From Chrysaora quinquecirrha (Eukaryota > Cnidaria > Scyphozoa > Semaeostomeae > Pelagiidae), in the NCBI GenBank assembly GCA_014526335.1, contig JACTAT010000160.1:161860-225859 (forward strand): 64,000 bases of DNA, read 5' to 3'. The translations under genes and the position numbers were made by a program. The notes under the pieces are model-generated. The model searched no databases and was not told the DNA's origin. It saw only the letters and a list, made by a program, of their open reading frames with translations. Of the stretch, positions 1 to 10,400 are shown one piece after another. Every line of letters starts with the position of its first letter. The stretch's first letter is position 1.

Positions 1-485
1 TGTATTTAGAAAATCGACATTAATGGACACCTCTATACAACGGACACCTCCAAACAACGGACAAAAAGTTACGACCCAAAGGTCATCTCGTAAAAAAGAC
101 CTCTTTATAGAGGACACCTCTCTACAACGGACACCTCCAAGCAACGGACAAAAAGTTACGACCCAAAGTTCATCTCGTAAAAAAAGACCTCTTTATAGAG
201 GACACCTCTCTTCAACGGACACCTCCAAACAACGGACAGAAATTTGCGATCCCAAGGTCATCTCTTTATAGAAAACCTCCATACAGCGGAAACCTCTCTA
301 CAACGGACCCCTCCAAACAACGGACAGAAATTTGCGATCCCAAGGTCATCTCTTTATAGAAAACCTCCATACAGCGGAAACCTCTCTACAACGGACACCT
401 CTAAACAACGGACAAAAAGTTACGACCCAAAGGTTATCTCGTAAAAAAGACCTCTTTATAGAGGACATCTCTCTTCAACGGACAA
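1..485. repeat. 88-bp tandem repeat at the left edge
   Basis: About five degenerate copies of a roughly 88-bp unit, each with blocks resembling ACAACGGACACCTC, AAAGTTACGACCCAAAGG and GACCTCTTTATAGAGGACA. The array runs into the left window edge, so its full length is unknown. It sits just upstream of the first tubulin exon seen here and probably lies in that gene's first intron. Open frames across it are by-products of the repeat. Confidence 0.85.
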
Positions 486-528
486 CAATATATGGTCACA
501 CAAGCACACAGGTGTCCATAACTGTATA

Positions 529-672
529 TAGTACCCTGGGTGCCAGAGCCTCAAGAAGTTGAAGCAAAAGACAGTCGCAACCAAAAAGCGAGAGAGAAAG
601 GCTTCTCTTGCTCTCTCTCTCCCTTTTCTAGACTTTTGTTGCATCAGTTTCTTGAGGCTCTGGTACCCACAG
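529..672. repeat. Foldback element in the presumed first intron of the tubulin gene
   Basis: Arms built on CTGGGTGCCAGAGCCTCAAG (left) and CTTGAGGCTCTGGTACCCAC (right) are near-perfect reverse complements about 100 bp apart. The loop contains a GAGA/CTCT-rich tract. It looks like a short non-autonomous foldback element. No target-site duplication was defined. Confidence 0.7.
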
Positions 673-743
673 AGTATGTATATAGAATTTCCACTGTGTG
701 CATAATATAGAAGATGAAAGAGTGACGATTTTCTATTTCGTAG

Positions 744-3700
744 TTTTGGGATGTAATCTGCCGAGAGCACAATATCACAAATGAAGGACTTAGAACAAAA
801 TCAGATAAATATGAAGACTACAAGCTTGAAAAGTTGGAGGTCTATTTTCATGAAGTTGAAGGTTTTAGTTACACGCCTTATATTTTATAAAAAAACATAC
901 CTCAAGTTCTAGTCCCTCAAGTTCCTTATTTTTTACCTTTTTTGTTTTAATTGTTCTACCAAAAGTTCCTTAAATGTTCCCTAAGTTTAAAGCTCTGCAG
1001 AAAAAACATTTCCGATATTTTTAAATTTGGATATTTCCGATATTGTTTGTGTGCATACCGTAATATGTATATTCTCGATAAAATTGATCTAATTCCGTGG
1101 CAACTTGCAACTTGAAAGTAAACTTGTTCCCTTTTTTCCAGCAACACGATTCGTACCAAGAACGGTCCTTGTTGATTTAGAGCCCGGACCACTGGACACA
1201 ATAAGAGGAGGACCAAGTGGGACACTATTCCGACCAGATAATTTTGTATATGGTAAGATTTTCAAATTCAATTCATTGAGCAATCGTGTTTTCGTGATCG
1301 CATGTCGCAAAGAAGGCCAAAAAACTATTTTGAAATCAACGCTAGGTTCAACTGCACTGCAGCGAGCCCAGTTTTTGACCTGGGTAGAAATCGAATTGAA
1401 TTGCAAACCATAACCCTAAAACGTTAAAACAGAAACTTCCACCAGCTCTAACGCAAAATACGCTAAGAGCTTAACCGTAACAATAACCTTAACCAAAACC
1501 CAAGTCCTAATCTTTACCGTAACCCTAACCGTGACCCTAACTATAAACCAAAACCAAAAGCCCCAAAAGCTAACCCTAACTCGAATACCAAGTTTAGTCC
1601 TCGCCCTTACCATAATCAGAACCCTAGCAACTAACCAAACGACAGAAACTTAATTTCCAACCATGTAGCGAATTGGTCGTCATGATGTGCAAGTTAGCCC
1701 AGTGACCAATGATATAATTTGTCTCAAAACCGTTGTTCTTACTCTAGGAAGCGGTGGAGCCGGAAATAATTGGGCAACTGGCTTTCTAACAAAAGGAGCA
1801 TCAAAAACAGACGAAATATTCGATGTTATTCGAAGAGAGGCTGAATGCTGTGATTGTCTACAGGGTTTCCAGGTGTTCCACTCATTAGGAGGCGGCACTG
1901 GATCGGGGCTTGGTAGCCTCGTTTTGAGTCTTCTCCGAGAGGAATACCCGGATCGAATGTTTTCAAGCGTGAGCGTGCTGCCGTCGCCAAAGGTATCGGA
2001 CATTGTCGTTGAGCCGTACAATACGTTGTTAGCATTGGATCAGTTAATAGAATGGAGTGATCAAGTATTTTGTATGGATAATCAAGCCCTGTATGATATT
2101 TGCATGAAGAATATGGGAAAGAAAAAGATCTCGTACGATGATCTTAATAATTTGATTGCGCAGACGATGAGTGGAGTTACAACGACATTACGATTTCCAG
2201 GGCAGGTAAGTCAACATGTTGCATTTCTATGTATATTGGTTTTGATTTAATGATGAAAATTCGCCCATAAATGCTTTTTTTTATGTTTTCTAATTAAATG
2301 AAATTGCTTCTGAATCACAAACAAGAAATTGTTGAAATTTCCTTATCTCGAATCTGGATTGGGGGCAAATCTGTCTTAGCTGTCAGCAATGCCGTCGAGA
2401 CGGGGGTCCGGTGAGGTCAGAGGTCCAGGACCCGGGCTGTAAAGGGGCCCTTAAAAAGGAAATGATCTTAATGCTTCCCCCTTAAATGTAATGCATTGTA
2501 CGATTACATTACCCCGGGATCCGCTTTGTCTCTCGACAGCCCTATATGTCAGCATTAAGTACAGCTCCATCGCAATAAGAGTAAGGGTCTACAATCATGG
2601 ACAAAAATTATGAGACGAATCGGATTCTTCTACAATTTCGCCACCTTCCCCCCTTTTCAATGTTGAAAAGTGTTGAAAACAACATGAAACACCAAGAAAG
2701 TGACAGTATGCGGCAACTTTTCATAGGCACAACATTGAAACAGGGGGAGGGGGGATAGAAACACTCTCAAAGCAAAATTTGTCTCATAGTATTTTGTCCA
2801 GGATTGTAGTTATCAACAGGGCTCAACTGCGATTACAGTCAAGGAAGTTCTCCAAGTTAATCAATATACCAGTAATATATGGGTAATTATTAACTCTCCC
2901 CCCCCTTCAAACTCCTATCCCCCCTCTCCCGAGGGATCTCAAGGCATCGTTTAATCAGCATTTATTTTATTTATTCAGACTTTGAATATTTTTTGTCTTT
3001 TTAGCTCAACTCTGATCTTCGCAAATTGGCAGTAAACATGATACCATTTCCACGACTGCATTTCTTCATCACCGGTATGGCTCCATTACGTAGTCAAAAA
3101 TCTCAAGAGTTTTACTCAGATTCAGTTGAGCAAATAACAAAAGACTTATTCGAAACTAAAAACATTATGTGTGCATGCAACCCGAGTTCTGGTAGATACC
3201 TGACATTCGCTGCTATGTTCAGAGGCCAACTCGCCATGGGCGAGGTGGACAGGCAAATAGCCCAAATGTATAATAAACACAGTGCGTATTTCGTGGAATG
3301 GATTCCGAATAACGCTAAAGTTTCGGTGTGCAATGTGCCTCCCCCTGGACAGACTATTACGGCTACTTTGTTAGCCAATAATACGGCATTACAAGATGTA
3401 ATAGGAAGACTGAAGGAACAGTTTAATAAAATGTTTAAAAGAAAAGCGTTTATTCATTGGTATGTTAATGAAGGATTGGACCCTCTGAGCTTCAATGACG
3501 TAAGTGCATTATTGATTTCTACGTTGTATTCATTATTAACCCCTCCTGGCACTATACAAGGATTTTGAAGGGCATCAAATGAAGAATTTCTGATATGATT
3601 CGAAAGAAAATTGAAGAAAAGTTGGCGTTTTTAAGTCTACTACAAACCTAGGGCTACTCAGTCAAGTTTACAGCATAAAGCAGCACGATAGCGAATCTAT

Positions 3701-4697
3701 TCGCATTACTGTGTTGGATACGCGCTACTGTGTTGGTATTATTTGCGTAGTTTGGCGGATAAGCACTAATGCGGTGGATTATTATGCTTGATGAGATGGG
3801 TTATCATGCTTGATGTGGTGGTATTTCTTTCTTTATGTGGTGGATACAAAATCAAAGCAAAAATCTGTAGATCGAGCAAGAAAAACACAAGACCCACGAG
3901 AGTACGCCAAAAATAGCACCACATCAGGCATAACAACCCACCACATGAAGCATAGTAACCCACCACAGCTGTGCTTATCCACCACAGTACGTAAAAATAC
4001 CGCCAGAATGGGGCGTAATCAGCACAGAAGTACGTATAGATTCGCAAGCGTAAGCAGGGTGAAGCCACAAACGGCCCCCATATTTACCGACCAGGTACCC
4101 ATTTGTACACCTGGCTAGAGAGAGGCACATTTGTGTGAACAACTTACCCAAGGTTGCTCTCTGCAACACAAGTGGAAAAACCGTGACTCGAACCCGATAT
4201 ATTTTCGTTGTGAGTATCAAGCATCATAACCCACCAACGTAATGCGTATCCACCACAGTACGCCAAAACTACTACCACATCAAGCATAATAACCCACCAG
4301 ATAAAGCATAATAACCCACAACAGTAGTGTTTATCCACCACAGTACGCAAAAAAACCACCACAGTACGCAAAAAAACACCACCACAGTACGCATAAAACA
4401 CCACCACAGTACGCAATAAAACACCACCACAGTACGCACAAAACACCACCACAGTACGCAAAATATACCACCACAGTCATCCGTATCCACCACAGTAGTG
4501 TGTATACATCCGCTAGAGTGAATCGTAAGTTCTGCACAACTCAAAAATAATTATTCTCTCCATTTTAGGCTGATTCAAATGTGAGTGATCTTATAGCTGA
4601 ATATCAACAACACACTCAAGATTATTCACATGACAAACTTATCAATGGAGAATTCGATGACTCCCTTGAAGATCTGGATTCGGGGTACGGTCTTTGA
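744..4697 (+). CDS. Divergent beta-tubulin, 5' partial, five exons
   Basis: This GTP-binding subunit would pair with alpha-tubulin to build microtubules. Exons: 744-861, 1142-1252, 1748-2205, 3005-3499 and 4569-4697 (TGA stop). All have AG/GT borders and matching phases, giving 436 residues. Landmarks in order: FWDVI (the usual start of beta-tubulin exon 2), [21 protein letters not shown], the GTP-binding signature GGGTGSG, the EEYPDR and [13 protein letters not shown] region, the T7 loop [19 protein letters not shown], and helix 12 (AEYQQH). The first ~19 residues, including the MREI translational-autoregulation start, should lie on an exon not present in the window; none was found in 1-743. 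The protein is clearly divergent from canonical beta-tubulin. Its tail is acidic but not glutamate-rich and ends in SGYGL. The frame is open throughout, so it looks functional. A divergent isotype is the simplest reading; a recent pseudogene is less likely. Confidence 0.9.
2590..2808. mobile_element. TA-flanked MITE, family 'CTACAATC', copy 1
   Basis: The left end TACAATCATGGACAAAA and the right end TTTTGTCCAGGATTGTA are inverted repeats of about 28 bp, bounded by TA dinucleotides as for Tc1/mariner-type insertions. The core is C-rich or G-rich on either side. It lies in the third intron of the tubulin gene seen here. Relatives occur at 4953-5225 and 28374-28508. Confidence 0.75.
3840..4500. 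repeat. CCACCACAGTACGCA short tandem and dispersed repeats with an embedded reverse SINE
   Basis: In the last tubulin intron. From about 4330 to 4500 there are repeated blocks of CCACCACAGTACGCA separated by A-runs. From 3840 to 4000 are related words (CACCACATCAAGCATAATAACC). Between about 4030 and 4205 lies a reverse-oriented tRNA-derived SINE; its complement reads GGTTCGAGTCAC (B box), then AAGTTGTTCACACAAATGTG and CCTCTCTCTAGCCAGGTG. The same word family recurs at 9090-9350. Confidence 0.75.
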
Positions 4698-4886
4698 TGA
4701 GAAATACCCCTACCCCCCAATTTCTATAACAATAGTGCAGAGGAAGTGAATTCCCATCTATACGGGCTGATTCTATTCGCATCTGTTCGCATCTATTCGC
4801 ATCTATGCGGGTGACACGTAACAAGATGTTTTTCCCAGCTATATCTTTCTAATGAAATGAAACATAATTTTAAGCTATTTTCCGGC

Positions 4887-4892
4887 AATAAA
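4887..4892 (+). terminator. Candidate polyadenylation signal of the tubulin gene
   Basis: AATAAA lies about 190 bp after the tubulin stop codon. No other canonical hexamer was noticed closer to the stop. The assignment rests on position and sequence only. Confidence 0.45.
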
Positions 4893-4952
4893 ATAAGTAA
4901 CAGAAATTTTCATCTTTGCGTGAACAACAAGCTCTTTATCTTATAAAGAACC

Positions 4953-5225
4953 TACAATCTTAGAAAAAACTGGTTGAGACAGATCAACAAATTGCGTTCA
5001 AAAAAGTGAATGGAAATTGTACTTTTTCCTACTTTTTGCAAATTATTTCCTCCAACTCCCCCTCCCCCCACTCAATGCTGGTTTTAATTTGTTCAAGAAA
5101 AATAGTTAATCAATCCTGAAATGCTTTTTTACCAAAATCAACATTGATTTGGGGGGAAGGGGTTGATTTTGTCAGTCAAAACAGCTGAGTTGGAGGTCGT
5201 CACAACAGTTTTGTCTAAGATTGTA
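4953..5225. mobile_element. TA-flanked MITE, family 'CTACAATC', copy 2
   Basis: The ends TACAATCTTAGAAAAAACTG and TTTTGTCTAAGATTGTA form terminal inverted repeats bounded by TA. It lies just downstream of the tubulin gene. The inner part contains C-rich and G-rich tracts resembling copy 1 at 2590-2808. Confidence 0.7.
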
Positions 5226-5503
5226 GCTCAAGGTCAAGTTACTAAAGTTCTTTATTTGGGCCCTATTTTTGGGCCCCTTTTGATTAAATTGTAGTACCAA
5301 AAGTTCCTTAATAGTTCCTTAATTCCAATTGCATATTAAGTGCCATGACTATCAAAAAGAGAAACTTGTATGTAAGCAAAGCTGAAAGCAAGTAAAGGAA
5401 ACATTTGATACATGGGTAACATACAATTTTTGTTCGACTAAAAATGAAATGGAATCGGCTTCCTTATTCTTTATTGTTTGCAGCAATCAAATACACTTTT
5501 TTT

Positions 5504-6315
5504 AAAATTGCGATGAATAGCGGAATCATTTTCGGGCATACTTAAAAGCTTTTTTCGTCTGACACTCCTCAGAGTCGTTTATGTGTTCCTTCGACATCAG
5601 CAGCCTTTTCACTTAAGGCCATTACTAAGTGCTTCGCTGCTGCCAACCCTCGGTTAGTTTTTGGCACTCGGAAAGTTCTACCATCTATTCAAAAGGATTG
5701 CGTACCTACCACACAAAAAGTTTGGCCATTTATGAATTCTCGTGCCGGTGTGATGCCAGGTAGGTAGGTCGTACTTCCCAGAGATTAGGTGATAGGATAA
5801 AGCAGCATGTCCCTACTAACATTCGTCTGCATAATTTTCGGCAAAGAGAGCAACCACCCCGTGGGTCTAAACAACAACCTAGTCTTAAACATGATTCTGC
5901 CATAGGACAACATCTACTCGATAACCCGATTTGTGCGGAAAATTACAGCGAGGATTTTTTTCAGAATCATTGGCAAAGCAAGATCTTTGTTTCACTTAGG
6001 GGTTTTGGAATCTGTCTACATCAAAACCAAAAGGCCGGTTCTGTGTAGACAGAAAGAGTTCGTTTTCTCACTTGGACTCTTCAAATAATTCATTGGTCCT
6101 CCCGTTGTATCCGACCAGCTGATTGGTGTTTAAAACACAATGCCAATTCAGCTTTTCGTTCTTTCTGATTGGTGCATTTCGAGCCGCATCTGGGTATAAA
6201 TTCCGCCTTAGTCTATTGTTTCGGTCTGTTTCTGACGTTCATACTCTGAGGAGTGTCAGACGAAAAAAGCTTTTTAAGTATGCCCGAAAATGATTCCGCT
6301 ATTCATCGCAATTTT
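5504..6315 (+). mobile_element. Internally deleted Penelope-like element with inverted termini
   Basis: The outer 72 bp are inverted repeats differing by a single A in an A-run (left AAAATTGCGATGAATAGCGG, right its complement). Inside, the + strand carries decayed coding sequence. SFMCSFDISSLFT resembles a reverse-transcriptase motif. After a junction come NPRLVFGTRKVLPSIQKD, then YEFSCRCDAR-stop-VGRTSQRLGDRIKQHVP, which is a GIY-YIG endonuclease signature, then AIGQHLLDNPICAENYSED, and in another frame LESVYIKTKRPVLCRQKEF. This order (RT, then GIY-YIG) is that of Penelope-like retroelements. Most of the RT is missing and the frame is broken by at least one stop and two frameshifts, so the copy is dead. 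Partial relatives lie at 7785-7960, 8465-8975, 30947-31500 and 47523-47710. Confidence 0.8.
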
Positions 6316-6394
6316 GAAGTTTTGTACAACTCAAAGACTATACACTTTTTTCAATAAGCAGCTGGACTTTTATCCATCCCTCAAAGTTACTTAC

Positions 6395-6720
6395 AATTTT
6401 AGACATTGCAGCTCTTAAGGTTGCTTAAAATTTTTTGTACCTAACAACCTCCCCTGACTTAGCGGGTCAAAACCATTAACTCTTAGGCATACAACACAAC
6501 TTTTGGGAGACAGTAAGTGGAAAAAACGTTAGCTAAAGAACTTCAACATGCAAAAACAAAACAACAAATAGTACACAAAACAACAAAAAGCATATAAGCT
6601 TGGTTTTGTGACTTGTTAGTTGCTTACAGTAATTCAGTTGAGCTCTTAAGTTGCTTAATTTTAAGGTCAGTTCAGCCATAGTTGCTTATTGAGTGGTTGC
6701 TTATTAAAAATGAAAATGAA
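6395..6720. repeat. Dispersed repeat built on AAGCAAC / GTTGCTTA words
   Basis: Several GTTGCTTA-like words occur in an AT-rich stretch between the Penelope-like element and COG4. A related region with TAAGCAACT words lies at 38998-39345 inside COG4. They are probably copies of one non-autonomous element; ends were not fixed. From 6720 to 7451 I see only AT-rich sequence, presumably the COG4 3' untranslated region and flank. Confidence 0.4.
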
Positions 6721-7054
6721 ATCAAAATTGAAAAGTTCCTTTACGTTTTTGCCTTCAGTAGTAAAAGTTCGTTAAACTTTTCGGCCTCTTCCATGTAGAT
6801 ATCAAACCTTAATATATGATATATTTTTTCAGAACCATATTTAGAAGTATTTTTTAACTAAAATTATAGTTCCGCATTGACAGCAATGTATCTTATGCAT
6901 TATTTATAGTTATATCTAAAATTACACTAAATTACGTTTAAATAAAATTATAATTTAAAATATTTGAAAAATTAATGAAAATTTCAAAATTTATGAAATC
7001 AACTGACGTGTTAGTTTTGTCCTCGCTTTTATCACAGTAATTTCATTTCACTAT

Positions 7055-7060
7055 TTATTT
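7055..7060 (-). terminator. Candidate polyadenylation signal of COG4
   Basis: The complement reads AATAAA about 390 bp beyond the COG4 stop codon at 7452. Several AT-rich alternatives exist nearby, so this is only a candidate. Confidence 0.3.
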
Positions 7061-7451
7061 AAACAAAATACAAATAAATTAAAATAGCTATGTTTATTCA
7101 AATACGAATATTTAATGTAAATGCTTGCTTTAATAGTTTGTGAATTGTAAGAAGCATAGAAAGTTTTTGAGAATTTTAGATGTCAAAAAAGTGATTTTGT
7201 GACCTATGTTTTTTCTATCAAAGTAGCGCCTTTCTCTACCCCTGATATAATACACTCTATACGCTAGCGATTACCAAACCGAACGTCTCCCTCATAATAG
7301 TTATAATACCCCTTCTTTCTATTTGAATTTCATTGTATTAATGGAAACGAATTATTTAAGTCATCTTACTTGATACTTTCCAACAGTTCACTAAACGTCG
7401 GTCTTCAAGAGCAGAGTCAAAGTTCACACGACACACAGCTAAGGTCAGAGG

Positions 7452-10400
7452 TCAGAGTCGCAGTCGCTGGATATCTTCAGTTCGGAAATCGACCCTAAAT
7501 GGAAAGAATATCAACATTTTGAAATCATGCAAACATACAACAAAAATAATAAAATAACTTTGAGGAAATACCAACTCAACTTTCAAGAAATATCAACTCA
7601 ACCTTGAGGAAATACCAATTCAACTTTCAACCCCATTTTTAGCATCGTATTTCCTCAAATTAGCGGCCACCCTCTTCTAAGCCCCCCTCTAAAAGACCCA
7701 CAGATTTTCTTTAATTAATGAAAAAGTGCCCTCCCCCTTCCCTTTAAGCGCAGCTGCCATTATGAAACTTATTAGCTACATTTCATAATTGCAAGAAACA
7801 GCGGAAACACCTCTAAACACACTTAAAAGGTTTTTTCTTCTAACACTCCTCAGGGTATAAACGGTCGGAAACAGCCCGAAATAATTGACAAAGGCGGAAT
7901 ATATACCCGGATGCGGATCCAATTGCATCAATCAGAAAAGTGAAATCGAGTTGGCCTTGCTAAAGGCGGGCCAAAACCGTGCCAACACTGTTGGCCAACA
8001 TCTTGGCTGAAAATAGGCCAACATGTTGGCACTGTTTGCGTTTGCGCCCAGCTTAACTCGGTTTCTTATTCTCACAAGCTCCCTGACGTGCCTTAATTAT
8101 ACTCAGAAGGTTTTCTTAGGGACAATGATTACCTTAGAACAAGCACTTGCCGCACTTCAGCAGGAGTGAGACGCCACGTCATGGGGCCAGAGTTAGGGCC
8201 CCAGTAGTCCATTAGCTCGCCAACCTAAAGGATGAAAGAAACATTATAATCCCATATAGGATAAACATGCTTTCAATCGATTCTATGAGCAAGATATGTC
8301 CTATGACCAATACACGGTAATCAAAAACCCTTGGATTGAATAGGCCTTGTATTATACATAAAATCAAAGCTTATCACGCTTTTGATATTTATCACGATAT
8401 AAAGGATATAATAAAGTTTCGGGAAGGGAAAGCTCCATCTCTTAACATCGAGCAAAGAGAAAAGCGTTTAAAATTGCGATAAACAGCGGAAACATTTTTG
8501 GGCATACTTAAAAGCTTTTTTCGTCTGACACTTTTCAGAGTATGAACTTTAGAAACAGACCGAAATAATAAAACTAAGGCGGAATTTATACCCAGATGCG
8601 TCTCGAAATGCACCAATCAGAAAGAAGAGTTACATTGGCATTGTGTTTTAAACACCAATCAGCTCTAGGCGGGAAGAACAATGAAAATTAATTGAAGAGT
8701 CCAAGTGAGAAAACGAACTTTTTCTGTCTACACAGAACCGACTTTTTGGTTTTGATGTGGAGAGATTCCAAAACGCTGAGATGAAGCGAGGATCTAGCCC
8801 TGCCAATTATTCGAAAACAGTAAATGCTGTCCTATGACAGAATTATGTTTAAGGGTGGGTTGTTGCCTAGAGTTGCGGGGTGAATACTCCCTTTGCCGAA
8901 AGTTGTGGTTACGAATGTTGGTGGAGAAATGCCTTTATTCTATGCCTCTAGTCTGCAATCCTAGACAAGAGGTTGTGCGATTTTCAAAGACAAAAGGTCC
9001 TGCGATGGCGATTTCGCTATTGCGTTAAAATTAACGATTTGACCAAAAAAATTGGAGCTCTTTCCCTTTCGTCAGGGTAGTAGCATTTTTGAGTACAGTG
9101 GTGGATACAAAATCATAGCAAAAATCTATAGATCAAACAAGAAAAAACCACAAAATCCATTACAGCGCGCGAAATAAACCACCACATCAAGCATAGTAAC
9201 CAACAACAGTAGTTCTTATCTACAACAGCACGCAAAAAATTACCACCACATCAAGCATAATAACCCACAACAGTACTGCGGATGCCAACAACGCAAAAAA
9301 CTACCATCAGAGCAGTGCGTATCCACCCAAGTAGTGCGTATAGATTCGCAAGCTATTAATTCTATAGTGATTCGGAATAATAGAAGCTAGAGATTACCTT
9401 TTCAAGGTTCAAAATTGTTGCAATTTGAGTCAATCTTGCAAATTTATCCCTCACAGTCCATTCTGTTGTATTTGTAAGGTATGATACTAAAGCACGAAGT
9501 TCTTTGTCAAACTGTAGTCCACCGAGCTGGATAGAATTCAGAAATTTCATAAATAATGTATTTCTTCTAATGAACGCCTTTCGTCAAGTAAAAGCCTTCT
9601 CCTCTAAAGCCCTGGCGAAACGATCAAACATTGCTGTTCGAACATTTGAGATTTACTTTACAAACAATGTTTGATCGCTCGGCCATATCACTAAACATTG
9701 CATAACTTGGCAATGTTTCTGAATAATTTCAAACACATTTTATGCTTGCCCTAAGCAATAAATCTGTGATAAACAATGTTTTCAGGCCAAACAATATAAA
9801 ATTTTCTTAAACAATGAAATGTTATGTTTGAGCAACAATGTTTGATCGTTTGGCCAGGGCCTAATTAAGGCCTCCTTTTCCCAAGGAAAAGTAGCAATAC
9901 AACGCGAAAATCAGTTTTTTCGAAGAAAGATTTTCCAAAACAGTCGCATGTTTTTCAAAACATGAAAACGTGGAGAAGGATAGAAGCACAGTACCATTAA
10001 CTATAAAATGCTATGCGGCTTCACCAATTCAGTGCACGAATGAATTGCAGAGTTTCTAAAACATATTTCATCAGGAATACCCATTCCCCTGAAAAAGCTT
10101 CCCATGGACAAATTAACTCCAATAAAAATTTTATTTTATCAGTATTTATTTGAAATGGACAGTACTGTATCAACTTCATCATTGATTAACAAAACAAGCA
10201 AAACAACAACATTTTAAATGACAATTAAATCTCAATAGCTTACCCTATTGAAAGAACATTTCATGACTGACTTCTCCAGCCTTGTGGCAATTCCACTGCA
10301 TACTTGACTTACAACATTTTCATAATTCGAAGAAGTGAGAGATACCTGGTTTAAGAAATAGAATTTTCAATGCCGATTTAATACAGTAAAAAACTATTTC

